DNA from: an uncultured Collinsella sp.
GTDB lineage: Bacteria > Actinomycetota > Coriobacteriia > Coriobacteriales > Coriobacteriaceae
Direction: 5' to 3'
DNA length: 7,977 bases
NCBI GenBank assembly: GCA_947003675.1
Contig: CAMQPJ010000046.1
Span: 1 to 7,977 of the forward strand
The position numbers and the translations under genes are program-made. Shown here in pieces: positions 1-6,429 of the stretch. The stretch's first letter is position 1. Each line of letters begins with the position of its first letter. The notes beneath the pieces were generated by a model. It was not told where the DNA came from and did not search any database. It was given only the letters and a program-made list of their open reading frames with translations.

Positions 1-400
1 AGCAAAAGCGGTTCTCATCTAAAAAGCGATACTCAGTGGCACGCTGGACGGCAAAATCAATTGCGGGTTGGCGAAATCCGTAACGAGCCAGCTTGTCACG
101 GACCTCACCCGTGGCATGGTCGCGGCGCGACAGCATCTCAGTCACCATGGTAAGCGCGCATTTACGCTCAATGAGCTGCACCGCCTCGCGAAACTCATCC
201 CAATCGCAGGGAAGATCGGGGCGATTTTTAAGGAACAGGCGCGCGACACGAACAGGAATCCAGATGGATCGTTCAAAACCGCCCTCGAGCTCACAGTCGA
301 TATGTGCACAAGGCTTTTTTGATGCATACCCACTCGAGAACGAGGAGGCCGCCTTCTTATCGGTAATGACGACCGTAGCCTCGGTCACTGTATACGACAT
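1..400 (-). CDS. recX: RecX, recombination regulatory protein (partial, C-terminus beyond left edge)
   Basis: RecX family proteins bind RecA filaments in the cytoplasm and limit or modulate their growth and activity. 133 residues are visible before the frame leaves the left edge without a stop. The recognisable part is residues 82-133. It carries the family's first helical repeat, with the LSRRDHATGEVRDKLARYGF segment at 90-109 and the start of the next motif, YRFLDENRFC, at 124-133. Residues 32-80 fit the usual N-terminal region ahead of the three-helix repeats. The start is the ATG at 398-400. The frame is open further upstream but would run into recA and has no better start. It lies 11 bp after the recA stop with only a weak ribosome-binding site, which suggests co-transcription and translational coupling with recA. 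Position directly behind recA is the standard recX location. Residues 1-30 are poorly conserved in character and match nothing I know. Confidence 0.87.
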   Translation of the reverse strand, partial: MSYTVTEATVVITDKKAASSFSSGYASKKPCAHIDCELEGGFERSIWIPVRVARLFLKNRPDLPCDWDEFREAVQLIERKCALTMVTEMLSRRDHATGEVRDKLARYGFRQPAIDFAVQRATEYRFLDENRFC

Positions 401-411
401 GAGGGCATCCG

Positions 412-1560
412 CTACTCGTCGTCATCATCGAGCATCGCGGAGCCATCGATGGCGTAAAGCTCATCGAACTCGTCAGTTTCGGGCTGATCGGTCAGCTCGA
501 CCTCTGACGGAGCATCGTCATCGAATTCAAGGCCGCAGGCGAGACGTACCTTATGCTCGATCTCGTCAGCACAATCGGGGTGTTCGCGCAGGAAGGCCTT
601 AGCGGCCTCACGGCCATTACCGAGCTTGTCCTCACCGTAAGCAAACCAAGAGCCCATCTTTTTGCAGATACCGCACTCGACGGCCATGTCCAGAATCGAG
701 CCCTCCTTAGAGATGCCCGTGCCGTACATGATGTCGAACTCAGCCGAGCGGAACGGAGCGGCGACCTTGTTCTTAACAACCTTGGCACGCACACGATTGC
801 CGATGACCTCGTCCTTGAGCTTAATGCTGTCAATGCGGCGAATATCGATACGCACCGACGAGAAGAACTTGAGGGCGCGGCCGCCCGTCGTAGTCTCGGG
901 GTTGCCGAACATGACGCCGATCTTCTCGCGCAGCTGGTTAATGAAGATGCAGGTCGTTTTAGATTTGGCGAGCGAGCCGGCGAGCTTACGGAGCGCCTGG
1001 CTCATCAGACGGGCTTGAAGGCCGACCGTAGTATCACCGATCTCGCCCTCGATCTCGGCACGCGGAGTCAAAGCGGCGACAGAGTCGACGACGATGGCGT
1101 CGATGGCGCCAGAGCGCACGAGCATGTCGACGATCTCGAGCGCCTGCTCGCCCGTATCGGGCTGGGAAATGAGGACCTCATCGATGTCCACGCCGATACG
1201 CGCGGCATACGTTGGGTCGAGCGCGTGCTCGGCATCAATAAATGCCACGACGCCGCCCATTGCCTGGGCCTCTGCCAAAATCTCGAGCGAAAGCGTTGTC
1301 TTACCGGAGGACTCGGGACCGTAAATCTCAACGATACGGCCGCGCGGCACACCGCCGATGCCCAGAGCGGCATCGAGGGCCAGAGCGCCCGTGGGAATGG
1401 CCTCGACCTCGAGCTCGGGACCACCGTCGCCGTACCTCATGATGGAACCCTGGCCGAATTTCTTCTCGATCTCGGCCTTGGTGGTGGCGATCATCTCATC
1501 GCGCTCTTTACCCGTCGTGCGAGCATGAACGGTACGTACGGGACCTGAATTCTTGGCCAT
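412..1560 (-). CDS. recA: RecA recombinase
   Basis: Cytoplasmic ATP-dependent recombinase that forms filaments on single-stranded DNA, drives strand exchange and triggers LexA self-cleavage. The product is 382 residues. Walker A is GPESSGKT at 81-88, the catalytic glutamate is E111 in [10 protein letters not shown], and Walker B is the VVDS region at 157-160. DNA-binding loop L1 lies near 163-176 and loop L2 near 212-232, including [10 protein letters not shown]. The C-terminal domain (about 285-345) ends in a strongly acidic tail (346-382, finishing DDDDE), typical of autoregulated RecA proteins. The chosen start, MAKNSG, has an AGGAGG seven bases upstream. The frame is open to a start at 1581, but that would place the Shine-Dalgarno inside the gene. 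Relative to E. coli RecA, motif positions are shifted by about 15 residues, so there is a short N-terminal extension. It has its own promoter with a LexA box, so SOS control is expected, and recX follows after 11 bp. Confidence 0.98.
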   Translation of the reverse strand: MAKNSGPVRTVHARTTGKERDEMIATTKAEIEKKFGQGSIMRYGDGGPELEVEAIPTGALALDAALGIGGVPRGRIVEIYGPESSGKTTLSLEILAEAQAMGGVVAFIDAEHALDPTYAARIGVDIDEVLISQPDTGEQALEIVDMLVRSGAIDAIVVDSVAALTPRAEIEGEIGDTTVGLQARLMSQALRKLAGSLAKSKTTCIFINQLREKIGVMFGNPETTTGGRALKFFSSVRIDIRRIDSIKLKDEVIGNRVRAKVVKNKVAAPFRSAEFDIMYGTGISKEGSILDMAVECGICKKMGSWFAYGEDKLGNGREAAKAFLREHPDCADEIEHKVRLACGLEFDDDAPSEVELTDQPETDEFDELYAIDGSAMLDDDDE

Positions 1561-1567
1561 GAATAGC

Positions 1568-1573
1568 CCTCCT
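1568..1573 (-). promoter_or_regulatory. Shine-Dalgarno of recA
   Basis: AGGAGG on the minus strand, seven bases before the ATG at 1558-1560. It fixes the recA start at MAKNSG rather than the longer in-frame start at 1581. Confidence 0.9.
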
Positions 1574-1590
1574 CTTAACAACCTGCATCG

Positions 1591-1619
1591 ATAATAAACG
1601 AACGGCTGTTCGTGGTCAA
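1591..1619 (-). promoter_or_regulatory. recA promoter (sigma-70 type)
   Basis: Minus-strand -35 box TTGACC at 1614-1619 and -10 box TATTAT at 1591-1596, separated by exactly 17 bases. Transcription would start at about 1584, giving a leader of roughly 24 bases that holds the strong ribosome-binding site. The spacer contains the LexA box, so repressor and RNA polymerase should compete. The boxes are read directly from the sequence; the transcription start is inferred. Confidence 0.85.
1599..1612. promoter_or_regulatory. LexA/SOS box in the recA promoter
   Basis: CGAACGGCTGTTCG is a perfect CGAAC-N4-GTTCG palindrome, extended by one further matching pair (A at 1598, T at 1613). It matches the LexA operator class of Gram-positive bacteria (Cheo-box type, GAAC-N4-GTTC). 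It lies wholly inside the 17-bp spacer between the -35 and -10 boxes, the expected place for direct repression. A partial GAAC-like half site at about 1622-1625 is unpaired. Confidence 0.9.
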
Positions 1620-1651
1620 CCGTTCAGATAAATCATATGCAGCCGACCTTT

Positions 1652-1709
1652 CCAAAACCCAACCAAACGCTGACCAAACACTGACCAAAAACTTGACCGC
1701 AGGCGAACC
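1652..1709. repeat. Helically phased ACC(AAA) repeats upstream of the recA promoter
   Basis: Plus-strand CC dinucleotides, each in an (A)CCAAA-like context, begin at 1652, 1663, 1674, 1685, 1697 and 1708, so spacing is 11, 11, 11, 12 and 11 bases. The central units read ACCAAACGCTG, ACCAAACACTG and ACCAAAAACTT. On the recA coding strand these are TTTGGT tracts lying about 70 to 125 bases upstream of the predicted transcription start. They could reflect intrinsic bending or a repeated protein site; the function is unknown. Confidence 0.6.
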
Positions 1710-1786
1710 AAGCAAGGCAAGACAAACATGAATACGCCAACTACCTGCACAAAGAGCAAATTCGCCAGAGGTCCCTATCTCCACAA

Positions 1787-1810
1787 TTAAGGGGCCCGGA
1801 GGCCCCTTAA
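1787..1810 (-). terminator. Probable intrinsic terminator after cinA
   Basis: A perfect 10-bp inverted repeat (TTAAGGGGCC / GGCCCCTTAA) with a 4-base loop begins 7 bases past the cinA stop. The stem core is very GC rich. The U-tract on the minus strand is short (CTTAATTGTGG), so termination may be incomplete. The hairpin separates the ftsK-cinA operon from the recA control region. Confidence 0.7.
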
Positions 1811-1817
1811 AACACGT

Positions 1818-2348
1818 CTATTCCATAGAATCGAGCACGTAGACAATGCGGCCCAGTGCCTCCGCGACCGCATGGGCACGAACACACGAACGATCGCCCT
1901 CATAGTGACAACGAATGGAGTCCACGACCGGCACTCCCCCATCGGCTGAGCGATACGCCCAGCCGATATAAAAGGTTCCAGCCGGATCGTCCTCGGTCCC
2001 TCCACCGGGCCCAGCGTAGCCCGTTGCGCTCACGGCAATATCGCTCTGATACAGCTCCAGCGAACCGGCAGCCATCTCGCGCGCCGTCTGATACGACACC
2101 GCGGTATAGCGGTCGAGCGTCTCTTGATCAACGCCGAGCACGCGATGCTTAATCTCGTCGCAGTACGTCACCGCACCGCCGCGCAGCACCGCCGAAGCGC
2201 CGGGGATATCGGCGATCGTCGAGGCGATCATGCCCGCTGTCAGAGATTCGGCCGTCGAAACCGTCACACCACGAACGCTTGCACGCTCGACAATATCGCG
2301 TGCGAGCTCTTCGTTATGCGCGGCAATCTGCTCAAATGATTCCGTCAT
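1818..2348 (-). CDS. cinA: CinA C-terminal domain protein (PncC-type nicotinamide-nucleotide amidohydrolase)
   Basis: Stand-alone CinA C-terminal (PncC/YgaD) domain of 176 residues, close to the usual length for single-domain members. The family deamidates nicotinamide mononucleotide to nicotinate mononucleotide in NAD salvage. Conserved blocks are AESLTAG at 33-39 (with the family's conserved serine), GGAVTYCDEIKHRVLGV at 57-73, VSYQTAREMAAG at 84-95, SATGYAGPGGG at 107-117 and GDRSCVRAHAVAEAL at 151-165. The N-terminal molybdopterin-binding-like domain of longer CinA proteins is absent. The ATG at 2346-2348 lies 12 bp after the pgsA stop. A TAGG overlapping that stop is the only Shine-Dalgarno candidate, so translational coupling is likely. 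It is the last gene of the operon and is followed at once by a hairpin. The enzyme activity is inferred from the family. Confidence 0.92.
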   Translation of the reverse strand: MTESFEQIAAHNEELARDIVERASVRGVTVSTAESLTAGMIASTIADIPGASAVLRGGAVTYCDEIKHRVLGVDQETLDRYTAVSYQTAREMAAGSLELYQSDIAVSATGYAGPGGGTEDDPAGTFYIGWAYRSADGGVPVVDSIRCHYEGDRSCVRAHAVAEALGRIVYVLDSME

Positions 2349-2360
2349 GCCTACCAGGAC

Positions 2361-2999
2361 CTAGACCGAAAAGACGATCTTACGGCAGTTCCAGAAGTAC
2401 TGGGCACCCGAGACAATGGTCAAAATCACGGCGATGACGTACAGGAAGCGCGACACCGAATAGACACCGAGCAGCAGCGACACCGGCCCCAGCTGAAGAC
2501 CGGCCATCGCAAAGACGCACAGATAGCCGCAGATAGAGACCATCGTGGTCGCCGTCTTATACTTGCCGAGCTTATCGGCGGCAACGACCACACCGGCAGC
2601 ACTTGCGACCATACGAAGGGCGCTCACCAACAGCTCACGGAACAGGATAATGAACACGGACCACACGGTCACCGCGCCAAAATCCAGGAACAGCAGCAGG
2701 GCCGAGAACACCAGCAGCTTGTCGGCGATGGGGTCCAAGAACTTGCCGAAATCGGTGATCTCGTTGCGCGAGCGTGCCAGATAACCGTCGACCTTATCGG
2801 TGCACGACAGGATCACATACAGAATGAAGGCGGCGGCTGCAAGCGGACCGTCGAAGGTGCTCCAGTCCGTACCGGCAACGCTCGCTTGAGACAGAGCCGA
2901 GACGATCATGAACACCGGGATAAAGACGATGCGAACGCACGTCACGATGTTGGCGGGCGTCCAAACACTCGTCAGTTCCTTATTGCTCTCGTTTGCCAC
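2361..2999 (-). CDS. pgsA: CDP-diacylglycerol-glycerol-3-phosphate 3-phosphatidyltransferase
   Basis: Integral membrane enzyme of the CDP-alcohol phosphatidyltransferase family. It joins CDP-diacylglycerol to glycerol-3-phosphate, giving phosphatidylglycerophosphate, the committed step to phosphatidylglycerol and cardiolipin. The 212-residue product carries the full signature D-x2-D-G-x2-A-R-x8-G-x3-D-x3-D: D68, D71, G72, A75, R76, G85, D89 and D93. About six hydrophobic segments are visible, near 18-38, 52-67, 95-110, 112-135, 150-170 and 178-200. KLGKYKT at 143-149 is typical of PgsA rather than of other family members. The start is GTG at 2997-2999, supported by AGGAG six bases upstream that overlaps the rimO stop codon. 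The gap to rimO is 9 bp. The pgsA-cinA order is the widespread Gram-positive one. Confidence 0.94.
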   Translation of the reverse strand: MANESNKELTSVWTPANIVTCVRIVFIPVFMIVSALSQASVAGTDWSTFDGPLAAAAFILYVILSCTDKVDGYLARSRNEITDFGKFLDPIADKLLVFSALLLFLDFGAVTVWSVFIILFRELLVSALRMVASAAGVVVAADKLGKYKTATTMVSICGYLCVFAMAGLQLGPVSLLLGVYSVSRFLYVIAVILTIVSGAQYFWNCRKIVFSV

Positions 3000-3005
3000 A
3001 ACGCT

Positions 3006-3010
3006 CTCCT
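3006..3010 (-). promoter_or_regulatory. Shine-Dalgarno of pgsA deciding a GTG start
   Basis: AGGAG on the minus strand, six bases before the GTG at 2997-2999 and sharing bases with the rimO TAG stop. No ATG lies at a suitable distance, so GTG is the start. Confidence 0.8.
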
Positions 3011-4358
3011 ACTCCACAACATGACCGATAAGCTCATAGCAGAAGCTATCGGTAAACTCGACAGTCAGAATATCGCCCACGGACGCCTCGCTGGCATCCA
3101 GATGCACCGCGCCATCGGAATCGGGCGCCTGGAACCAAGCGTGACCGATCAGCTCGGCGCCGTCCTCGGTCTCCTCGATGCCATCGACGATCACCTGGGC
3201 GCGCTCGCCCACATGGGCCGCCGTGGCGGCAAAACCGAGCGACTCGGCCAGATCCATGGCCTCCTGGGCGCGCTCGAGCTTGACCTCCTCATCGACCTGG
3301 CCCTCCATCTTGGCGGCCAGGCTGCCCTCCTCACGCGAGTAGGCAAAGACGCTCGTGTAGTCAAAGCCGACGGTGTCCATAAAGTCGATAAGATCGCGGA
3401 ACTCGTCGTCGGTCTCGGTCGGGAAGCCAACCATGGCCGTGGAGCGAATCACAATACCGGGGATGCGCTCGCGAAGGTCGCGGAACAGATCCTCGAGCTC
3501 CTGGCGCGAACCGGAGCGACGCATGGCCTTGAGAATGCGCGCATCGCAGTGCTGTACGGGGATATCGATATAGGGCAGCACCTCAGGCGTATCGCGAATC
3601 GTCTCGATAAGCTCGTCGGTCATGCCCTCGGGCTGCAGATAGAGCACGCGGACCCAGACGTTATGCGGGCGCACAGCCTCGGCGACGGCACGCAGCAGCT
3701 GCGCCAGATTGCGCGGCGAGCCCTCGGCGACGTCCTCGTCGGCAAAGTCGGTGCCCCAAATGCCCGTGTCCTGGCCGATCAGCACGATCTCGCGCACACC
3801 GCCGGCAACCAGGTCACGCACCTCGGAGATAATGCTCTCGGCATTGCGCGAATGATAGCGACCGCGAATATAGGGGATCATGCAGAAGCTGCAAAAACGA
3901 TTGCAGCCATCGGAAATCTTGACGTAGGCAACGGCACCCTCGACGGTACGCTTGACCTGCGGGATATAGGCCGCGATCTCGCGCTCCACGCCCAGTACGC
4001 CATCGATGACTGAGACGATACCGTCTTCCTCATCGGCCTTCACAAAGGCCGCGACCTCGGGAAGCTCGTCGGGCAGGTCGTCGCCGTAACGAGACGGCAC
4101 GCAACCGCACATGACGATGGGGCATGCGCGAACGCCGTCCTGCACCTCGTTAGCGAGCTCGAGCGTGGTCTCGATACTCTCGGACGTCGCCGAGGCGAGA
4201 AACGAGCACGTGTTGACGATAGCGATATCGGCATCCTGCGGATCGAATGCCTCCTCATAGCCCGCGGCGGTCAGCAGCGAACGCATGCGGTCGGTGTCAA
4301 CCTCGTTCTTAGCGCACCCGAGGGTGATGTAGAGCACGGAGCCCAAAGGTGTATCCAT
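3009..4358 (-). CDS. rimO: Ribosomal protein S12 methylthiotransferase RimO
   Basis: Radical-SAM methylthiotransferase that adds a methylthio group to the conserved aspartate of ribosomal protein S12 in the cytoplasm. It is full length at 449 residues. The N-terminal UPF0004 domain holds the three cysteines for the auxiliary [4Fe-4S] cluster: C15 (LGCAKN), C51 (NTCSF) and C86 (CGCVPSRY). The radical-SAM CxxxCxxC is C152, C156 and C159 within SDGCNRFCSFCMIPYIRGR. A TRAM domain occupies about 380-449. LGCAKNEVD near the start and the IPYIRGRYHSR segment favour RimO over MiaB. The ATG at 4356-4358 is preceded by AAAGGA at 4371-4376, spaced 12 bases, which is rather long; no better start is apparent. 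It lies 26 bp after yajQ and 9 bp before pgsA, inside the operon. Confidence 0.95.
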   Translation of the reverse strand: MDTPLGSVLYITLGCAKNEVDTDRMRSLLTAAGYEEAFDPQDADIAIVNTCSFLASATSESIETTLELANEVQDGVRACPIVMCGCVPSRYGDDLPDELPEVAAFVKADEEDGIVSVIDGVLGVEREIAAYIPQVKRTVEGAVAYVKISDGCNRFCSFCMIPYIRGRYHSRNAESIISEVRDLVAGGVREIVLIGQDTGIWGTDFADEDVAEGSPRNLAQLLRAVAEAVRPHNVWVRVLYLQPEGMTDELIETIRDTPEVLPYIDIPVQHCDARILKAMRRSGSRQELEDLFRDLRERIPGIVIRSTAMVGFPTETDDEFRDLIDFMDTVGFDYTSVFAYSREEGSLAAKMEGQVDEEVKLERAQEAMDLAESLGFAATAAHVGERAQVIVDGIEETEDGAELIGHAWFQAPDSDGAVHLDASEASVGDILTVEFTDSFCYELIGHVVE

Positions 4359-4384
4359 GTTGGAGAACGGTCCTTTCGAGTAAG

Positions 4385-4882
4385 TTAGCGGTAGTTGGTA
4401 AACTGCAGCGGCTGGCCGTAGTCTTGGTCGCGCAGGAACTGGATCACGGTCTGCAGCGCGTCCTTAGAGGCCGAGGAAACGCGCAGTTTATCGGCCTCGA
4501 TGGTCACCTTGACCTTGAGTTTTTGATCCTTGATGTCCTTATTGATCTTCTTGGCGGTCGCCTGGTCAATGCCCTCGACGATATGGCCGAGCACGCGCAC
4601 GGTACCGCCCGAAGCCGCCTGCGACGCGTCCCAAGAGACAGCCTTAAGATCGATGCCGCGCTTGATGAGCTTAGAGCTCAGCACGTCAATGATCTGCTTG
4701 GAGACAAAATCGGCCGGGGCATTGATCGTAAAGAGCTTGTCGCCCTTCGAAAGCTCGATGGTGGCGCCGGAATCCTTAAGGTCATAGCGCTGGGAGATTT
4801 CGCGCGTAGTCTGCTGGAAGGCGTTGTCGACCTCCTGCATGTTGACCTCGGACACAACATCAAAGCTGGAATCTTTAGCCAT
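4385..4882 (-). CDS. yajQ: YajQ family nucleotide-binding protein
   Basis: Small cytoplasmic protein of the YajQ (UPF0234) family. Members have two ferredoxin-like (RRM-like) folds and bind nucleotides; some, such as the Xanthomonas homologue, bind cyclic di-GMP and work with a transcription factor. The 165 residues are full length. Family blocks are SSFDVVSEVNMQEVDNAF at 5-22, an LxxKLIKRGID segment at 68-78, the IDQATAKKINKDIKDQKLKVK stretch around 105-125 and the closing GQPLQFTNYR at 156-165. AAAGGA with a six-base spacer supports the ATG at 4880-4882. It lies 26 bp after the rodZ-like gene and 26 bp before rimO, so it is probably co-transcribed. Whether this copy binds cyclic di-GMP cannot be told from the sequence. 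Confidence 0.94.
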   Translation of the reverse strand: MAKDSSFDVVSEVNMQEVDNAFQQTTREISQRYDLKDSGATIELSKGDKLFTINAPADFVSKQIIDVLSSKLIKRGIDLKAVSWDASQAASGGTVRVLGHIVEGIDQATAKKINKDIKDQKLKVKVTIEADKLRVSSASKDALQTVIQFLRDQDYGQPLQFTNYR

Positions 4883-4908
4883 GGTTCATCCTTTCGCTTG
4901 CGAGCAGT

Positions 4909-6429
4909 CTAGTAGCTATCGTACGAATAATCGGCAGAATCGGTCGTCGTTTGACCGTCGGTGACGGTATCGGTGCCATCCGTGGACTGCGCATCGGTGC
5001 CGTCGGTACCATCGGTTCCGTCGGCACTTTCGGTGCCATCGGTGCCGTCGGAGCCCTCGCCGTCCTTGGCGTCGGAGGTCTCCTTCTTGGGGACGGTAAT
5101 GGTCACACGCGCCACGCCCGATGTCTTGGTATCGTAGCGGACCTTTTCGCCGTTCTTGGTGACCGTGACGTCGGAAGGCTTGGACGTAGTGATTTCAATC
5201 GAAGACTCGGGCGTGTACTCCTGCTCAAAGGGGCCGGTCGCCTGGGCGCCATAGACCGACTTACCGTCGACCTTGACTTCTATCCACGCGGTCTTGCCCT
5301 TGGAAACAGAGACCTTGACCTTCGTAACCTCGTTTTCGCCCTTCTTGGTCGTCTTCTTAGCGGTTTCAGAATCAGTCGACTCGTCCGTGCCCTCATCGGC
5401 ATCTTCGTCCTCATCGGCCGTTACGGTCTTCTTGGAAGACTTCTTGGTCGTCGTCTTGGTTGCCACAGGGGTCTCGGGCGTCGATTCGGGAGTCGAAGAG
5501 CCGCAGCCGCGCAGCAAGACCACAATGAGCACGATGAGCAGCAGCGCAACGGCACCGATACCGGCATAGACGATACGCGGATCGAGTCCGTTGTTCTGAG
5601 GGGCACGCACGCCACCGCGCCCACGGTTGGATCCGCCACGACCACTGCCCTGAGGCATACGTCCGCGATTGTTATCGGGACGACCGCGATAACCGCCCTG
5701 GCGCTGCATATTGCGCTGACCCGAACGAGGCGCGAGCTCGCTACGGCCCTGGTAGCTGCGCTGGCCCGAACGCGGGGCGGAGGAGCGCTGGCCAGACGGT
5801 TGCGACTGCGAGCGGAGACGCGGCGTCACCTGCGTAGTATCGGCGTCCGCATAGCCGCCGCGAGCACGACCGGCAGAGACACCACGGTAGCCACGATCGG
5901 AATAGCCGCCATCGCCGTAGCCGACACGGGGATCGCGCGCCACGCCGCGGGCAGCGGGAAGCGCACGATCGTCGGGCGTAGGCGTCCTGCGGAAACGATC
6001 GCGCTGAGAACGGATTTCCTCACTGGACCCCGTCTCGGTAATATAGCCAGCCTGCTGCGGACGCTGACCATAACGCGTTGAACGACCGCCCTGAACCATC
6101 AGAAAGCGCCCGTTATCCACCGAGGAACGCGAATTGACATAGCCGGCGGCGTCCTGAAAACGACCGCCCTGCTGCGACGTCTCACGCTCGTATGCCATCA
6201 GCTCGTCAAAGTAGGCATTGACGACCTCGCGCGGATTGAGGCCCAAAAAGCGTGCATAGCTCGAAATCATGCCCTGCGCATAGCCGCGCGGGGGCATCGA
6301 AGCAAAGTTACCGGTCTCGAAAAACTCGATGATCTGCGGTCTGATTTTGATGGTGTTGGCGACCTGCTGAATGGAAAGGCCCATTCGGCGACGCTGCTCG
6401 AGCAGCATGTCACCAAAGCGTGCAGCCAT
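4909..6429 (-). CDS. RodZ-like membrane protein: HTH domain, RG/GY-rich linker, one TM segment, DUF4115-like domain, DGT repeat tail
   Basis: 506-residue protein with RodZ architecture. Residues 5-75 form a Cro/C1-type (HTH_25) helix-turn-helix, including RRRMGLSIQQVANTIKIRP and the RGYAQGMISSYARFLGL segment seen in RodZ/YmfM proteins. Residues 86-285 are a low-complexity, Arg/Gly/Gln/Ser/Tyr-rich linker with RGG-type motifs (GRGGSNRGRGG at 263-273) and two APRSGQR copies (218, 233). A single membrane helix spans about 286-307, with the C-terminus probably outside. A Thr/Lys/acidic stretch (311-368) leads to a DUF4115-like beta domain (about 370-447), then an Asp-Gly-Thr-rich tail ending YSYDSY. 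In E. coli, RodZ links MreB to cell elongation. Here the same role is inferred; no MreB lies in the window. The ATG overlaps the ftsK stop by one base (TGATG), with GGAGG six bases upstream. Confidence 0.85.
   Translation of the reverse strand: MAARFGDMLLEQRRRMGLSIQQVANTIKIRPQIIEFFETGNFASMPPRGYAQGMISSYARFLGLNPREVVNAYFDELMAYERETSQQGGRFQDAAGYVNSRSSVDNGRFLMVQGGRSTRYGQRPQQAGYITETGSSEEIRSQRDRFRRTPTPDDRALPAARGVARDPRVGYGDGGYSDRGYRGVSAGRARGGYADADTTQVTPRLRSQSQPSGQRSSAPRSGQRSYQGRSELAPRSGQRNMQRQGGYRGRPDNNRGRMPQGSGRGGSNRGRGGVRAPQNNGLDPRIVYAGIGAVALLLIVLIVVLLRGCGSSTPESTPETPVATKTTTKKSSKKTVTADEDEDADEGTDESTDSETAKKTTKKGENEVTKVKVSVSKGKTAWIEVKVDGKSVYGAQATGPFEQEYTPESSIEITTSKPSDVTVTKNGEKVRYDTKTSGVARVTITVPKKETSDAKDGEGSDGTDGTESADGTDGTDGTDAQSTDGTDTVTDGQTTTDSADYSYDSY
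4993..5055 (-). repeat. 9-bp tandem repeat array encoding Asp-Gly-Thr units
   Basis: Seven consecutive 9-base units on the plus strand (consensus rTCGGTGCC): ATCGGTGCC, GTCGGTACC, ATCGGTTCC, GTCGGCACT, TTCGGTGCC, ATCGGTGCC and GTCGGAGCC. They are in frame with the rodZ-like gene and encode residues 459-479, mostly repeats of D-G-T. Length change by slippage would keep the frame. Confidence 0.85.

Noticed and set aside
1558..1581. Longer RecA start at 1581 (7 extra residues)
   Set aside because: It would put the strong AGGAGG inside the gene, and the predicted transcription start lies almost on top of it. The MAKNSG start is far better placed.
1575..1784. A 69-codon minus-strand frame upstream of recA, a possible leader peptide
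   Set aside because: It spans the recA promoter and LexA box and ends inside the recA leader. A transcript from the predicted start (about 1584) would not include its start codon, and it has no convincing ribosome-binding site.
4912..4960. Internal promoter ahead of yajQ (TACGAT-like -10)
   Set aside because: No acceptable -35 at 16-18 bases, and the stretch is coding sequence of the RodZ-like gene. It does not rise above chance.
5500..5515. Possible lipoprotein cysteine just after the membrane helix of the RodZ-like protein (LLRGC)
   Set aside because: The arginine two residues before the cysteine does not fit a lipobox, and the helix is internal, after about 285 cytoplasmic residues, so lipid modification is unlikely.
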